Shown: positions 33,019-43,172 of the stretch, piece after piece
How the letters are laid out: each line of letters opens with the position of its first letter
How positions within the stretch are numbered: the stretch's first letter is position 1
Source of the DNA: Actinomycetota bacterium
Lineage (GTDB): Bacteria > Actinomycetota > Actinomycetes > Actinomycetales > Microbacteriaceae
Reading direction: 5' to 3'
NCBI GenBank assembly: GCA_005778835.1
Contig: SXMG01000136.1
Location: forward strand, 1 to 48,247
DNA: 48,247 nt
Notes under the pieces: generated by a model
Told to the model about the DNA's origin: nothing
Database searches by the model: none
The model's input: only the letters and a program-made list of their open reading frames with translations
Program-made: the position numbers and the translations under genes

Positions 33019-34475
33019 GTGCCGACCCGGTCGACCTCATCGCGATCATCGCGGTCGCCCTGCACGTCGTGCTGGGGTCGATCGCGGTCATTCTCATTTC
33101 AGCGCGACGCCGACCGTCGACGGCCATCGCGTGGATGCTCACGATCATCTTCATCCCCTACCTCGGCGCGATCGCCTTCTTCCTCGTCGGGCTCAGCAGA
33201 CTGCCGAAGCGTCGGCGTGAGAAGCAGCGTGAGGTGAGCGAGCTCATTCTCGCCCGCACCGAGGGCCTCGACCGGGTGAGCCACCGCGACGAGTGGCCCG
33301 AGTGGCTGGGCTCATCGGTGCGTCTGAACGAGAATCTCGGCGCCCTGCCCATGGTCGGCGGCACCCGGGCCGAGCTCACTGACGACTACGAGGGCTCGAT
33401 CGCCTCGATGGCCGCCGACATCGACACGGCGCAGTCGTACGTGCACGTCGAGTTCTTCATCCTCGCCCTCGACGACACGACCGAGCCGTTCTTCGCGGCG
33501 CTCGAGCGGGCGGCCGCGCGCGGGGTCACGGTGCGCGTGCTGAGCGACCACCTGATGAGCATCCTGTCGCCGGCCCGCAAGCCGACCCTCGCCCGCTTGG
33601 CCGCGATGGGCGCCGAATGGCACGGGATGCTCCCGCTGCGCCCGCTGCGTGGCCAGTGGCAGCGGCCCGACCTGCGTAACCACCGTAAGCTCGTGGTCGT
33701 CGACGGGCGCGTGGGCCACACGGGCTCGCAGAACATGGTCGCGGCGAACTACGGCAAGAAGAAGGCCATCAAGCGGGGCCTGCACTGGCACGAGGTCATG
33801 GTGCGGCTCGAGGGCCCGGTCGTGCGCGAGCTCGACGCGGTCTTCGTGACCGACTGGTACAGCGAGACCGACAAGCTGCTGCCGCTCGACACCACTCCGG
33901 TCGTGCTCGGCGACGACCCCACCCTGCTCGACGCGCAAGTGCTGCCGAGCGGCCCGAGCTTCGAGAACGACAACAACCTCAAGCTGTACACGACGCTCAT
34001 CCACAAGGCCGAGCGCCAAGTGAGCATCACGAGCCCCTACTTCGTGCCCGACGAGGCGATTCAGCTCGCCATCATCACGGCGGCATCGCGCGGGCTGCTC
34101 GTCGAGCTCTATGTGAGCGAGGTCGGTGACCAGTTCTTCGTCTACCACGCGCAGCGCTCGTACTACGAAGACCTGTTGCGCGCGGGGGTGCGCATCTACC
34201 TCTACCGCGCCCCGACCGTGCTGCACTCGAAGCACTTCACGATCGACGACGACGTGGCGATCGTGGGCTCGAGCAACATGGATATCCGCTCGTTCAGCCT
34301 CAACATGGAGGTCTCGGTGATGGTGCACGGCGCCGACTTCGTGCAGCGCATGCGCGAGATCGAGGCCTCGTACCGCGCGCAGAGCCGCGAGCTGCAGCTC
34401 GACGAGTGGGTGCGACGACCGCGAGGCGAGAAGGTGCGCGACAGCCTTGCCCGCCTCACGTCGTCACTGCAGTAG
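33015..34475 (+). CDS. cls: Cardiolipin synthase (phospholipase D family)
   Basis: A 486-residue membrane-bound enzyme joining phosphatidylglycerol units to cardiolipin. Two N-terminal helices (about 6-28 and 37-60, PLDc_N region) precede two HKD catalytic motifs: H223-K225-D230 in NHRKLVVVDG and H404-K406-D411 in LHSKHFTIDDD. The GTG at 33015 overlaps the AI-2E gene stop by GTGA; the much longer open frame upstream is not real as it would run through two other genes. It converges on the PLDc_N/SHOCT gene. Confidence 0.96.
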   Translation: MSADPVDLIAIIAVALHVVLGSIAVILISARRRPSTAIAWMLTIIFIPYLGAIAFFLVGLSRLPKRRREKQREVSELILARTEGLDRVSHRDEWPEWLGSSVRLNENLGALPMVGGTRAELTDDYEGSIASMAADIDTAQSYVHVEFFILALDDTTEPFFAALERAAARGVTVRVLSDHLMSILSPARKPTLARLAAMGAEWHGMLPLRPLRGQWQRPDLRNHRKLVVVDGRVGHTGSQNMVAANYGKKKAIKRGLHWHEVMVRLEGPVVRELDAVFVTDWYSETDKLLPLDTTPVVLGDDPTLLDAQVLPSGPSFENDNNLKLYTTLIHKAERQVSITSPYFVPDEAIQLAIITAASRGLLVELYVSEVGDQFFVYHAQRSYYEDLLRAGVRIYLYRAPTVLHSKHFTIDDDVAIVGSSNMDIRSFSLNMEVSVMVHGADFVQRMREIEASYRAQSRELQLDEWVRRPRGEKVRDSLARLTSSLQ

Positions 34476-34484
34476 CGCTACGAC

Positions 34485-34874
34485 CTAGGCGAGCGCCTTC
34501 GTCTTGATGGCGTCGAACTCGGCCTGCGAGATCGTGCCATCGGCAAGCAGCGCCTTGGCCTTGGCGATCTCGTCAGCAGGGCTCGTGCCGGCGACACCGC
34601 GAATGTACTCGGCGGCGGCCTCCTGCTGCTTCTGCGCCTGCGACTGGCTGCGCTTCGCCATGCCGCCGCCGCGCGCGATGAGATAGACGAACAGCGTCAC
34701 GAAGGGAACGAACCAGATGAAGAGCAGCCAGACGGCCTTCCAGCCGCCGCTGAGCGACTCATCGCGGAACAGGTCGACGACCACGCTGAAGAGCGTGATG
34801 AAGTAGGCGATGAACGCGAACGAGATGAAGAAGAGCAAAACGAAGTCCCAGACATTGCCGAGAAATCCGTCCAT
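34485..34874 (-). CDS. PLDc_N and SHOCT domain protein
   Basis: A 129-residue protein with two membrane helices (about 10-33 and 45-66) of the PLDc_N type, with WLLFIWFVPFVTLFVYLIARG near the end of the second, and a C-terminal SHOCT domain (about 98-129: ADEIAKAKALLADGTISQAE, then FDAIKTKAL). SHOCT is a short oligomerisation motif. It lies tail-to-tail with cls, whose N-terminus carries the same PLDc_N element. Function unknown. Confidence 0.85.
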   Translation of the reverse strand: MDGFLGNVWDFVLLFFISFAFIAYFITLFSVVVDLFRDESLSGGWKAVWLLFIWFVPFVTLFVYLIARGGGMAKRSQSQAQKQQEAAAEYIRGVAGTSPADEIAKAKALLADGTISQAEFDAIKTKALA

Positions 34875-34967
34875 GGTGGTGGTCCTTTCGATGACCTGAT
34901 GCGCGGCGATGCCTTCTCCGCGATATTCACTCTACGAAGAAATGCCCGGCTCAGTTAGTGTCTGACC

Positions 34968-36782
34968 GTGAGCGATATCGCGATGACCATGCTGATTCTC
35001 GCGATCGTGGTGCTCGCGTTCGTGACCAACCGCATTCCGGTCGGCCTCATCGCCCTCGGCGCCTCGCTCGCCCTCTATGCCACGGGCATTCTCGACCTCG
35101 GTCAGACCTTCGCGGGCTTCGGTGATCCGGCCGTCATCCTCATCGCGAGCCTGTTCGTCGTGGCCGAAGGTCTCGACTCGTCGGGCCTCACGGCGTGGAC
35201 CGGCCAGCGCCTGATCGCGAGCGGCGGCGGCAGCTCGCGCACGCTCACGATCATCATCATGATCGTCGTCGCCGTGCTCGCCGCGCTCATCAGCGTCAAC
35301 GGGGCGGTCGCCGCCCTGTTGCCCGTCGTCGTCGTGATCGCGACGAAGATGTCGATCGCCTCGGCGCGGCTGCTGCTGCCGCTCGCGTTCGGGGCCCACG
35401 CCGGTTCACTGCTCACCCTCACCGGCTCGCCCGTCAACGTCATCATGTCCGAGCTGGCCGAAGAAGAAACCGGCCGGGCTTTCGGCTTCTTCGAGTTCGG
35501 GCTCGTCGGCGTGCCCATCGTCGCCGGCACGATCCTCATCACGGTGCTGTTCGGCAACCGCCTCATTCCGGCCCGCATCCCGACGACCCTGTCGACCGAT
35601 CTGGGCGACCACGCACGCACGCTGCTGAGCCAGTTCGGCAACGCGCAGCCCTTCGGACGCGTGCGCGTGCTCTCCGGTTCGCCGCTCATCGGCAAGACCG
35701 AGGGCGAGATCGTCTTCGAGGCGCCGACCCCCGTCTCGCTCATCGCAATCCAGTCGCCGTCGAAGCCGGGGCCGCGCGACGCAGCCGCACCGATCCGCGT
35801 CGGCGACGTGCTGATCCTGCAGGGCACCCCGACAGCCATCAGGGCCGTCAGCGACGACTCGAAGCTCGAGGGCGTCGGCACGAGCACGGTCGCGGCGAAC
35901 TGGGCAACGCTCGACGCCGAGTACGGCGTCGCCGAGATCGTCATCCCTCCCCGCTCCCGCGCGATCGGCGACCCGGTCTGGCCCGGCATGGTGACCGAGA
36001 GCGGCGATCTCATCATCGTCGCGATTCAACGCGGCGGCGAGAACGTGGGTGATCAGACCGGCCTCCGTCTCGAGGCCGGCGACATTCTTCTGGTGCAGGG
36101 CCGCTGGGATGCCCTCGACGCGAATCTGCGCGACCCGTCGGTGATGGTCGTGGATGCTCCCGACCAGATCCGCCGCCAGGCAGCTCCGATCGGCCCGCGC
36201 GCCTACACGGCGCTCATCGTGCTCGTGCTCATGGTCATCGCGCTCGCCACGGGCATCGTGCCGCCCGCCGTGGCCGGCCTGCTCGCCGCGGGCGCCATGG
36301 TGCTCACGAGGGTGGTCTCGATCGAGAAGGCGCACCGCTCCATTCAATGGACGACCGTGCTGCTCGTCGGCGGCATGATCCCCGTCTCGACGGCGATCAC
36401 CGAGACCGGAGCGGCAGACCTCATCGCCACCGGCATTGTCGAGATCGTCGGCTCACTGGGGCCGCACGTGGTCATGACGGCGCTGCTGGTCGTGACGCTC
36501 ATCTTCGGCCAGCTCATCAGCAACACGGCCACCGCGCTCATCGTCGCGCCCATCGCGATCTCGGTCGCCTACGAGCTCGGCGTCTCGCCGCTTCCGTTCT
36601 TGCTCGGCGTGGCCGTAGTGTCGGCGGCCGCGCTGCTCACCCCGGTCGCCACCCCGGCCAATCTCATGATCATGTCGCCAGCGGGCCTTCAGTTCGGCGA
36701 CTACTGGAAGTTCGGGCTGCCGATCATGGTGCTGGTCCTCGCGGTCGCGGCGCTGCTCGTGCCCGTGCTGTTCCCCTTCTAG
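34968..36782 (+). CDS. SLC13 family permease with TrkA-C domains
   Basis: A 604-residue anion transporter of the divalent anion:Na+ symporter type (SLC13/CitM-like). N-terminal helices (1-200) include LASLFVVAEGLDSSGL and LTGSPVNVIMSELA, where SPVN resembles the family SNT/SPxN site. A cytosolic middle (about 215-395) has two RCK_C/TrkA-C domains (LIGKTEGEIVFEA; AIGDPVWPGM). C-terminal helices carry a second NTAT-type site (QLISNTATALIVAP) and TPVATPANLM. Starts with GTG. Its stop shares CTAG with the kinase gene on the other strand. Substrate may be sulfate or dicarboxylate. Confidence 0.9.
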   Translation: MSDIAMTMLILAIVVLAFVTNRIPVGLIALGASLALYATGILDLGQTFAGFGDPAVILIASLFVVAEGLDSSGLTAWTGQRLIASGGGSSRTLTIIIMIVVAVLAALISVNGAVAALLPVVVVIATKMSIASARLLLPLAFGAHAGSLLTLTGSPVNVIMSELAEEETGRAFGFFEFGLVGVPIVAGTILITVLFGNRLIPARIPTTLSTDLGDHARTLLSQFGNAQPFGRVRVLSGSPLIGKTEGEIVFEAPTPVSLIAIQSPSKPGPRDAAAPIRVGDVLILQGTPTAIRAVSDDSKLEGVGTSTVAANWATLDAEYGVAEIVIPPRSRAIGDPVWPGMVTESGDLIIVAIQRGGENVGDQTGLRLEAGDILLVQGRWDALDANLRDPSVMVVDAPDQIRRQAAPIGPRAYTALIVLVLMVIALATGIVPPAVAGLLAAGAMVLTRVVSIEKAHRSIQWTTVLLVGGMIPVSTAITETGAADLIATGIVEIVGSLGPHVVMTALLVVTLIFGQLISNTATALIVAPIAISVAYELGVSPLPFLLGVAVVSAAALLTPVATPANLMIMSPAGLQFGDYWKFGLPIMVLVLAVAALLVPVLFPF

Positions 36783-38749
36783 CCCGGCGGAGACTCCTCG
36801 ATCAAGGCGTCGCGGATCGTGCGCAGCAGCGTCTCGGCGGTGAACGGCTTCGAGATGAAGTGCCGCACACCGGCATCCCGGGCTCTGTCGACCGCGGCGG
36901 AGGCCGAGAGCCCGCTCGAGGCGACGATCGCGACGCCCGGGTGATTCTCCATCACGTACGTCGCGGTCGCCGCTCCATCCATGATCGGCATCATCATGTC
37001 GGTGAAGACGAGTCGCACGCTGCCAGCGTGCTCGTGAAGCAGCGCCATCGCGTCACGGCCGTTCTGCGCCTGCACAGTGCGGTACCCGTTGCGCGTCAGG
37101 GTCTGCGACACGATCGTGCGGATGCTCTCCTCGTCATCGATCACGAGAACCAGTTCCCCGTGCCCGCTCATCAGCTCGACGTCAGGAATCGAGGTCTCGG
37201 CATCCGCCTTCTGGGTGTCGTCCACCGCCGGGACGAAGAGGGTGAATCGCGACCCCACTCCTGTTTCACTGTGCACCTGGAGGTAGCCGCCGTGACTGCG
37301 AGCGATCGCGAGACTGCTCGCCAGACCCAGCCCCGTTCCGTCTCCCGGGTTCTTCGTCGTGAAGAACGGCTCGAAGATGCGACTCTGCACGTCGGGGCTC
37401 ATGCCGAGGCCTGAGTCTTCGACCGCCACCGCCACATAGCGCCCAGGCTCGAGAACCGACCGCCCCTCCGGGCTCGCGGTCACCTCCTGTTCCTGCACGG
37501 AGATGCGCAGCGTGCCGCCGTCGGGCATGGCGTCTCGAGCGTTGGTCACGAGGTTGACGAGCACCTGCAGAATCTGGGTCGCATCCCCCCAGAGAGGCGG
37601 CACCTCTGCGTGCTCGATCTCGACGTCGATCGACTTCGGCAGCACGGCGAGAGTGAGCGTTCCGAGCTCATCGATCAGGCTGGCAGCGTGCACGGCATCT
37701 CGAGCTCCCTCGACTCCTCGTGCGAACGAGAGCACCTGGCTGATCATGTTCGCACCCCGGGTGATCGCCGATTGCATGCCGTCGAGCAGTTCCTCTTGCT
37801 CGCGCGCGGGCTGCATGGTGCGCAAGAGCTGCACCGACATGAGCAACGGAGTCAGCACATTGTTGAGGTCGTGTGCGATGCCGCCCGCGAGCGTGCCGAG
37901 GCTCTCGAGGCGTCGGGCGCGATTCTGCTGCTCTTGCTGCTCGCGGAGTGCCGTCACATCGGAGTTGACGGCGAAGTAGCTCGTCGGTCGTCCCTCGTCA
38001 TCGACGATGGCCTGCCAGCGGCACGCGACGATGATGCGCCTGCCGTCTTTCGAGCGCTGCTGCAGCTCTCCCGACCACCTTCCTGTGGCCGCCAGTGTCG
38101 CGGCGGGCTCGTCGAACCGCGTGGCGTCGTCGTAGATGAGGTCACGGATATCGCGGCCGATCGCTTCGTCTCTCGTCCACCCGTAGATCTGCTCCGCACC
38201 GCTGTTCCAGTAGGTCACTCGGTACTCGAGGTCTTCGGTGATGAAGGCCTCGTTCGAGATATCGAGCAGAGAGCTCATGCGCACCGCACGCTGCGTCGCT
38301 TCGTCGAGCTCGCGACGTTGACGCTCGAGGTCAGAGACATCGCGCATGTGCACGGCGATTCCCTCGACCGTGGGATAGGTGCGGGTCTCGAGCCAGAGAT
38401 CGAGCGTCGCGTGGTACGCGCGAACGTAGGTGACCTCGCCGTTCTCCATCGCTCGACGCAGGGGGCCGCCGAAGTCCTGTTCGGCCGGATCTCCGGGAAA
38501 GAGGGCCCCGAGCGTCTTACCCACCACCTCGTCGGCAGTGAGCCGCAGATACCGCTCTGCCGCGCGGTTGAGGTAGGTGTATCGCCACTGACGATCGAAG
38601 AAGATCAGCCCATCGGCGATCTGATCGAGCGCCTCGTCGAGCCGCGGGTCACCGCCGCCGTATCGCTCTGCGTCACGGTGCGGAGGTCGGGGCACGGCGG
38701 GCACCCTTCTCACTGGAGTCAACGTCGTCGGCATACGGGGTGCGCTCAT
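36779..38749 (-). CDS. PAS hybrid sensor histidine kinase with receiver domain
   Basis: A 656-residue hybrid kinase with no membrane segment. Two PAS domains (about 35-135 and 155-270) are followed by the phosphoacceptor H293 (LAGGIAHDLNN), the ATPase N-box (N403, NLVTNARDAMPDGG), G-boxes (DSGLGMS; GTGLGLA), and a C-terminal receiver with acceptor D584 (FTDMMMP) and Lys634 (SKPF). The H-box form AHDLNN fits the HWE/PAS-NtrB-like group. I chose the ATG at 38749; a GTG nine codons upstream is possible. No separate response regulator is adjacent. Confidence 0.93.
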   Translation of the reverse strand: MSAPRMPTTLTPVRRVPAVPRPPHRDAERYGGGDPRLDEALDQIADGLIFFDRQWRYTYLNRAAERYLRLTADEVVGKTLGALFPGDPAEQDFGGPLRRAMENGEVTYVRAYHATLDLWLETRTYPTVEGIAVHMRDVSDLERQRRELDEATQRAVRMSSLLDISNEAFITEDLEYRVTYWNSGAEQIYGWTRDEAIGRDIRDLIYDDATRFDEPAATLAATGRWSGELQQRSKDGRRIIVACRWQAIVDDEGRPTSYFAVNSDVTALREQQEQQNRARRLESLGTLAGGIAHDLNNVLTPLLMSVQLLRTMQPAREQEELLDGMQSAITRGANMISQVLSFARGVEGARDAVHAASLIDELGTLTLAVLPKSIDVEIEHAEVPPLWGDATQILQVLVNLVTNARDAMPDGGTLRISVQEQEVTASPEGRSVLEPGRYVAVAVEDSGLGMSPDVQSRIFEPFFTTKNPGDGTGLGLASSLAIARSHGGYLQVHSETGVGSRFTLFVPAVDDTQKADAETSIPDVELMSGHGELVLVIDDEESIRTIVSQTLTRNGYRTVQAQNGRDAMALLHEHAGSVRLVFTDMMMPIMDGAATATYVMENHPGVAIVASSGLSASAAVDRARDAGVRHFISKPFTAETLLRTIRDALIEESPPG

Positions 38750-38791
38750 GGTGGCACATCCGGGCCCGCGCCGCACGGGGCGCGGGCCTGC

Positions 38792-40114
38792 TCAGCCGCC
38801 CTGGGCGATGACCGCCGCGGCGGCCGCTCGGCCGGTGCGCACCGCGCCCTCCATGTAGCCGCACACCCACTGGTCGCTGCCCGCGACGTAGAGCGGGGGC
38901 TCGTGCGTACCGTGCAGCGGCCCGACGCCCATAACGTCACCCGGCCGCCAGCTCGTGATGTAGCCGAGCGTGAACGGATCGATCGCCCACCGGCGCACGG
39001 CCAGTTGGTGCACGTCGCGCGCTCGCGGCCCGAAGGCTGCGACGAGCTCGTCGAGTAGCTCCTCGTGCAACCGCTCGGGCGAGGTGGAGAGAAACGCGCT
39101 CTGCCGCTCGGGGGGCACGAGCGCCGAGAGAATGCCGTCGCGCTGCACCCACGTGCCGCCGAGCATGCCGACTTCGGCATACGCGGTGCCGTTGAGGCCG
39201 TCGGCCGCCCAGAACGAGTCGCTGTAGGCCGCGGTGACCTTCGACGTGAGGGCGTGGCGCTGGCGGTCGAGCGACGCGCGGCGAGCATCCGACAGGCCGT
39301 CGATGCGGATGCTGCGCAGGGGCCCCGCGGGAATCGTCGAGATCACCGCGCCGGCCGTGAAGCACTCGCCGCTCACGAGCGTGACGGTGCAGCCCTGCGT
39401 CGAGAGGCTCACGCGGTCGACGACGGCACCGAGGGTGATGCGGTGCCCGAGCTCGGCGGCCATGCGCAGCGCGACGGTCGCGGAGCCCTCGCCGACGCGC
39501 GAGACCTCCCACACGTCGTAGTCGTAGAAGCCGGTCGCGCCGACGGCGGCCTCTTTGCGCAGGTCGCTCAGCAGCGACGTGCGCTCGACCGACTCGGCCG
39601 CGAGCGCGAGCATCGCCACGTCGCGCGCGCGGACGACGTTCGGGGTGGCTCCGACTTCGCGCAGCCACTGCCCGACGCTGAGCGCGTCGAGCCGTGCGGC
39701 GTCGGGGTGCGTCCAGGGGTCATCGGGGTCGACCGAGCGCACGAGATCGCCGAACGCGCGCTCGGCCACCTCGTAGCTGCGGCGATCGTCATCGCTGAAC
39801 CAGGGAATGCCCTCGCCGCGGTAGGTGCCGTCGGCGAGCACCCAGACGTCATCGCCGGGCAGCCCGGCGAACGCGGGTACGAGGGTCAGGCCGAGCTCGT
39901 CGACGAGCTGCGTGTAGGCCGTGTGCGAAGGCCCGACCACCTCGCCGCCGAGTTGCACGAGGCGACCGTCGGCGAGCTCGGTCTGCTCGACTCGCCCGCC
40001 CACGCGGCCCCGCGCTTCGAGCACCCGCACGTCGACACCGGCGGCCGCCAGGTCGCGCGCGGCCGACAGCCCGGCGAGACCGGCACCGAGCACGATGACA
40101 TCGCTCGCGTTCAT
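38792..40114 (-). CDS. Flavin monoamine oxidase family protein
   Basis: A 440-residue FAD enzyme of the MAO/amine oxidase group. The FAD-binding GAGLAG is at residues 10-15, followed by LEARGRVGGRVEQTEL and a C-terminal second FAD-contact segment (YVAGSDQWVCGYMEGAVRTG). AAGGGG precedes the ATG at 40114. It begins 14 nt after the split HerA-like gene and may share its transcript. The substrate could be a polyamine, an aromatic amine or a related compound. No signal peptide. Confidence 0.9.
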   Translation of the reverse strand: MNASDVIVLGAGLAGLSAARDLAAAGVDVRVLEARGRVGGRVEQTELADGRLVQLGGEVVGPSHTAYTQLVDELGLTLVPAFAGLPGDDVWVLADGTYRGEGIPWFSDDDRRSYEVAERAFGDLVRSVDPDDPWTHPDAARLDALSVGQWLREVGATPNVVRARDVAMLALAAESVERTSLLSDLRKEAAVGATGFYDYDVWEVSRVGEGSATVALRMAAELGHRITLGAVVDRVSLSTQGCTVTLVSGECFTAGAVISTIPAGPLRSIRIDGLSDARRASLDRQRHALTSKVTAAYSDSFWAADGLNGTAYAEVGMLGGTWVQRDGILSALVPPERQSAFLSTSPERLHEELLDELVAAFGPRARDVHQLAVRRWAIDPFTLGYITSWRPGDVMGVGPLHGTHEPPLYVAGSDQWVCGYMEGAVRTGRAAAAAVIAQGG

Positions 40115-40128
40115 GCGTCGTTCCCCTT

Positions 40129-41877
40129 CTAGCGGCGCCCGAGGGTGCCGAAGATGCCGCGCACGACCTCGCGAATGACGGTCTGGCCCGAGCGCGAGCC
40201 GAGCAGGTCGCCGATCGTGTCGCCCACGGTCGGCGCGGGTTTGGTCGAACGCCGGGTGGTCGTGCGCGTTGTCGTGCGCTCGCTCTTCTGCAGGTCGCGA
40301 AGCGCCTTCTCGTACTCCTCCTGCGCCTTGTCTTTCTGCGTCGCCGCCTCGCGCGCGGCTTCGGCATCGGCTGCGGCGTTCATGCGCTCGGCGAGCATCT
40401 CGTGGGCCGAGACCGGGTCGATCGCTTGCCCGTAGCGCGCCATGAGCGGCGAGGCAGCGACCGTGGCCGTGACGAGTTCGGCCGGCGCGGGATCCATCGA
40501 TCCTTGCGGAGCCCGCAGCCTCGTCCACGCAACAGGCGAGGGGGCGCCCTTCTCGTTCATGACCGTGACGATCGCCTCGCCGATGCCGAGCCCCATGAGC
40601 ACCTCTTCGAGGTCGTAACCCGAGTTCGGGTACGTGCGCACGGTTGCGCGCAGGGCCTTCTGATCGTCGGGGGTGTGCGCCCGCAACTGGTGCTGCACGC
40701 GCGAGCCGAGCTGGGCCAGCACGTCGGCCGGCACGTCTTTCGGCGTCTGGGTCACGAAGAAGATGCCGACGCCCTTAGAGCGGATCAGCCGCACGGTCTG
40801 CGTGATCGCGGCGAGGAAGTCTTTGCTCGCATCCTTGAAGAGCAGGTGCGCCTCGTCGACGAAGAAGACGAGCTTAGGTCTCTCGATGTCGCCGACCTCG
40901 GGCAGGTCGTTGAACAGGTCGGCGAGCAGCCACATGAGGAAGGTCGAGAACAGGGCGGGCTTGTCGGCGACTCCCGGCACCTCGAGCAGGCTCACGATGC
41001 CGCGGCCGTCGGGCGTCGTGCGCAAGAACTCGGCGGTGTCGAATTCGGGCTGCCCGAAGAAGACGTCGGCGCCCTCGGCCGCGAAGGTGATGAGCTCGCG
41101 CAGAATGACCCCGGCCGTCGCCTTGCTGAGGCCGCCGAGCTCAGCGAGATCGGCCTTGCCCTCGGGGCTCGTCAAGAACTGAATCACGGTGCGCAGGTCG
41201 GTGAGATCGACGAGCGGCAGACCGTTGAGGTCGGCGTAGTGGAACACGAGCCCGAGACTCGACTCCTGCGTCTGGTTGAGCCCGAGCACCTTGGCGAGCA
41301 TGAGCGGCCCGAAGCTCGACACGGTCGCACGCACCGGTACGCCGTGCCCGATGCCACCGAGGCAGTAGAACTCGGTCGGGTGCGCCGTCGCCTGCCAGTT
41401 CTGCCCGATGCCCTCGGTGCGGGCGAGCAGCTTCTCGCTGCTGCTGCCCGCCACGGCGATGCCGCTCAAGTCGCCCTTGATGTCGGCCGCGAACACGGGA
41501 ACACCCGCCGCACTCAGCTGCTCGGCGAGCACCTGCAGCGTCTAGGTCTTGCCCGTGCCGGTCGCGCCGGCGACGAGACCGTGCCGGTTGGTCATCGCGA
41601 TCGGAATGCGCACCGGCACCTCGGGCAGCGCCTCGCCGTTGACGAGCGCGCCCATCTCGAGCACCGCGCCCTCCATGGCGTAGCCGGCGCGGATGCTCGC
41701 CACGCGCTCAGCATCGAGCGGGGCATCCGCGGCCACGGCGGGGGTGGGCTGCGCGGGCTCCGGCTGCTCCGCCTTCGCAGCCTCCGCCTTCGCGGCCTCG
41801 GTCGCGGCGGCGAGCGCCGCCTCGGCATCGGCGAGGGCCTTCTTCGCGGCCTCGACGGCCTCCTGCGGATCAGTCAT
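40129..41877 (-). pseudogene. HerA-like ATPase (DUF853 type) interrupted by an in-frame TAG
   Basis: The reading frame from 41877 encodes an Ala/Lys/Glu-rich coiled region (residues 1-50) and then a HerA/VirB4-like P-loop ATPase. Walker A GATGTGKT is at about 104-111. The next codon is TAG at 41544-41542, where relatives have Lys (AAG). The same frame then continues with TLQVLAEQLSAAGV without shift to 40129 and includes Walker B FFVDEAHLLF and LIRSKGVGIFFVTQTP. A single A-to-T change would restore a 582-residue protein. A GTG at 41532 could restart translation but would lack Walker A. Real nonsense mutation or a read error; I call it a pseudogene provisionally. Confidence 0.75.
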
Positions 41878-41917
41878 GGCCTCAGCCTACGGATCGCGGC
41901 GCGCGGCGGCCACGCAC

Positions 41918-43054
41918 TCAGCGCCCGTGCTCGGCAGCGAGCCGCTCTCCCGCCGCTCGCAGCCAGGGGAACGGATCGGCCATGGCCGCAGCGGCCGAAC
42001 CGGCGAGCTCGTCGAGCGCGATGGCGACCTCGAACCGCGACGCCGCCTCCTCGACCGAGCGGGCGTCGATCGTGCCCGCGACGAGGGCGCAGGGCACGCC
42101 GGCCTCCGCCGCCCGTCGCGCCACCTCGACGGGAGCCTTGCCGCCCGCCGACTGCCCGTCGAACCTCCCCTCGCCCGTGACGACGAGCTGCGCCCCGGCG
42201 ATCGACCCCGGCAGCCCGATCGCCTCGGCGATGGCGCGAGACCCCGAGGTGATCGCGGCACCCCAGGCGAGCATCCCGAAGCCGGTGCCCCCGGCCGCGC
42301 CCGCCCCGGGAGCAGCGGCGAGAGCGCCGGCCGGGTCGATCGCCGTCGCGAAGCGCTCGAGCGCGCGCTCGGCGTCGGGCGCGAGCGAGGCGTCGAGTCC
42401 TTTCTGCGGCCCGAAGACGGCGACCGCGCCGCGCGAGCCCAGCAGGGGGTTGTCGACATCGCTGAGCACGATGGCCCCGCCGCTGGGCGGTGCGAGGGCC
42501 GTGCCGAGGTCGAGACGGGCGAGTCGGCGCAGCCCCGCGTTGCCGAGCGGAATCGCGGCGCCAGACGCATCGAGCAGCTCGGCGCCGAGCGCGCGCAGTG
42601 CGCCGGCCCCGCCGTCGGTCGAGCAGCTGCCGCCGAGCGCGAGCAGCACGCGGTCGGCTCCCGCGGCGAGCGCCACGGCGATGAGCTGCCCGAACCCGAG
42701 CGTGTGCGCCGTCAGCGGTGCGAGGTCGTCGAGCAGCAGCAGCCCCGAGCCCTCGGCCAGCTCGACGAGCGCCGTGCGCGAGCCATCGGGCTCGGGCGGC
42801 AGCAGCAGCCAGCGCGCGTCGACATCGCGTTCGTCGGCAGGGGTGGCGGGGCCCGTGACGCGCGTGTGCCGCAGCTCGGCGGCGGGCACGGCCGCGGCCA
42901 CCGCATCCACCGTTCCTTCGCCGCCGTCGGCCATGGGGGCGAGCACGATCTCGTCATGAGGGCGGATGCTGCGCCACCCCTCGGCGAGCGCCCGAGCCGT
43001 CTCGGCCGCCGTCGCGGTGCCCTTGAGCGAATCGGGTGCGACAACGATGCGCAT
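41918..43054 (-). CDS. glxK: Glycerate kinase (GCK type I)
   Basis: A 378-residue cytosolic kinase phosphorylating glycerate. VAPDSLKG (about 4-11), ADGGEGT (about 43-49), the LALGGSCSTDGGAGAL segment (about 125-140) and TGEGRFDGQSAGGK (about 291-304) are typical of the glycerate kinase type I family. GTGATG at 43057-43052 offers two starts; I took the ATG. It is divergent from the arabinofuranosidase gene across about 118 nt. Confidence 0.94.
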   Translation of the reverse strand: MRIVVAPDSLKGTATAAETARALAEGWRSIRPHDEIVLAPMADGGEGTVDAVAAAVPAAELRHTRVTGPATPADERDVDARWLLLPPEPDGSRTALVELAEGSGLLLLDDLAPLTAHTLGFGQLIAVALAAGADRVLLALGGSCSTDGGAGALRALGAELLDASGAAIPLGNAGLRRLARLDLGTALAPPSGGAIVLSDVDNPLLGSRGAVAVFGPQKGLDASLAPDAERALERFATAIDPAGALAAAPGAGAAGGTGFGMLAWGAAITSGSRAIAEAIGLPGSIAGAQLVVTGEGRFDGQSAGGKAPVEVARRAAEAGVPCALVAGTIDARSVEEAASRFEVAIALDELAGSAAAAMADPFPWLRAAGERLAAEHGR

Positions 43055-43172
43055 CACGGCACCTCATCGGCTCGGCGGGGCATGACCTGACGCTAGCAAG
43101 TGCGAAGATCGAAGCGCCGTGCGCGACCCGCGCCGCGCGCCACCACATCACTGCACCACCAGGGAGATCGAC

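Noticed and set aside
41542-41544. TAG read as pyrrolysine or by a suppressor tRNA
   Set aside because: No pyl genes or suppressor tRNA are present, and other TAG stops in the window (ackA/pta, DUF3500, SLC13) behave as normal stops.
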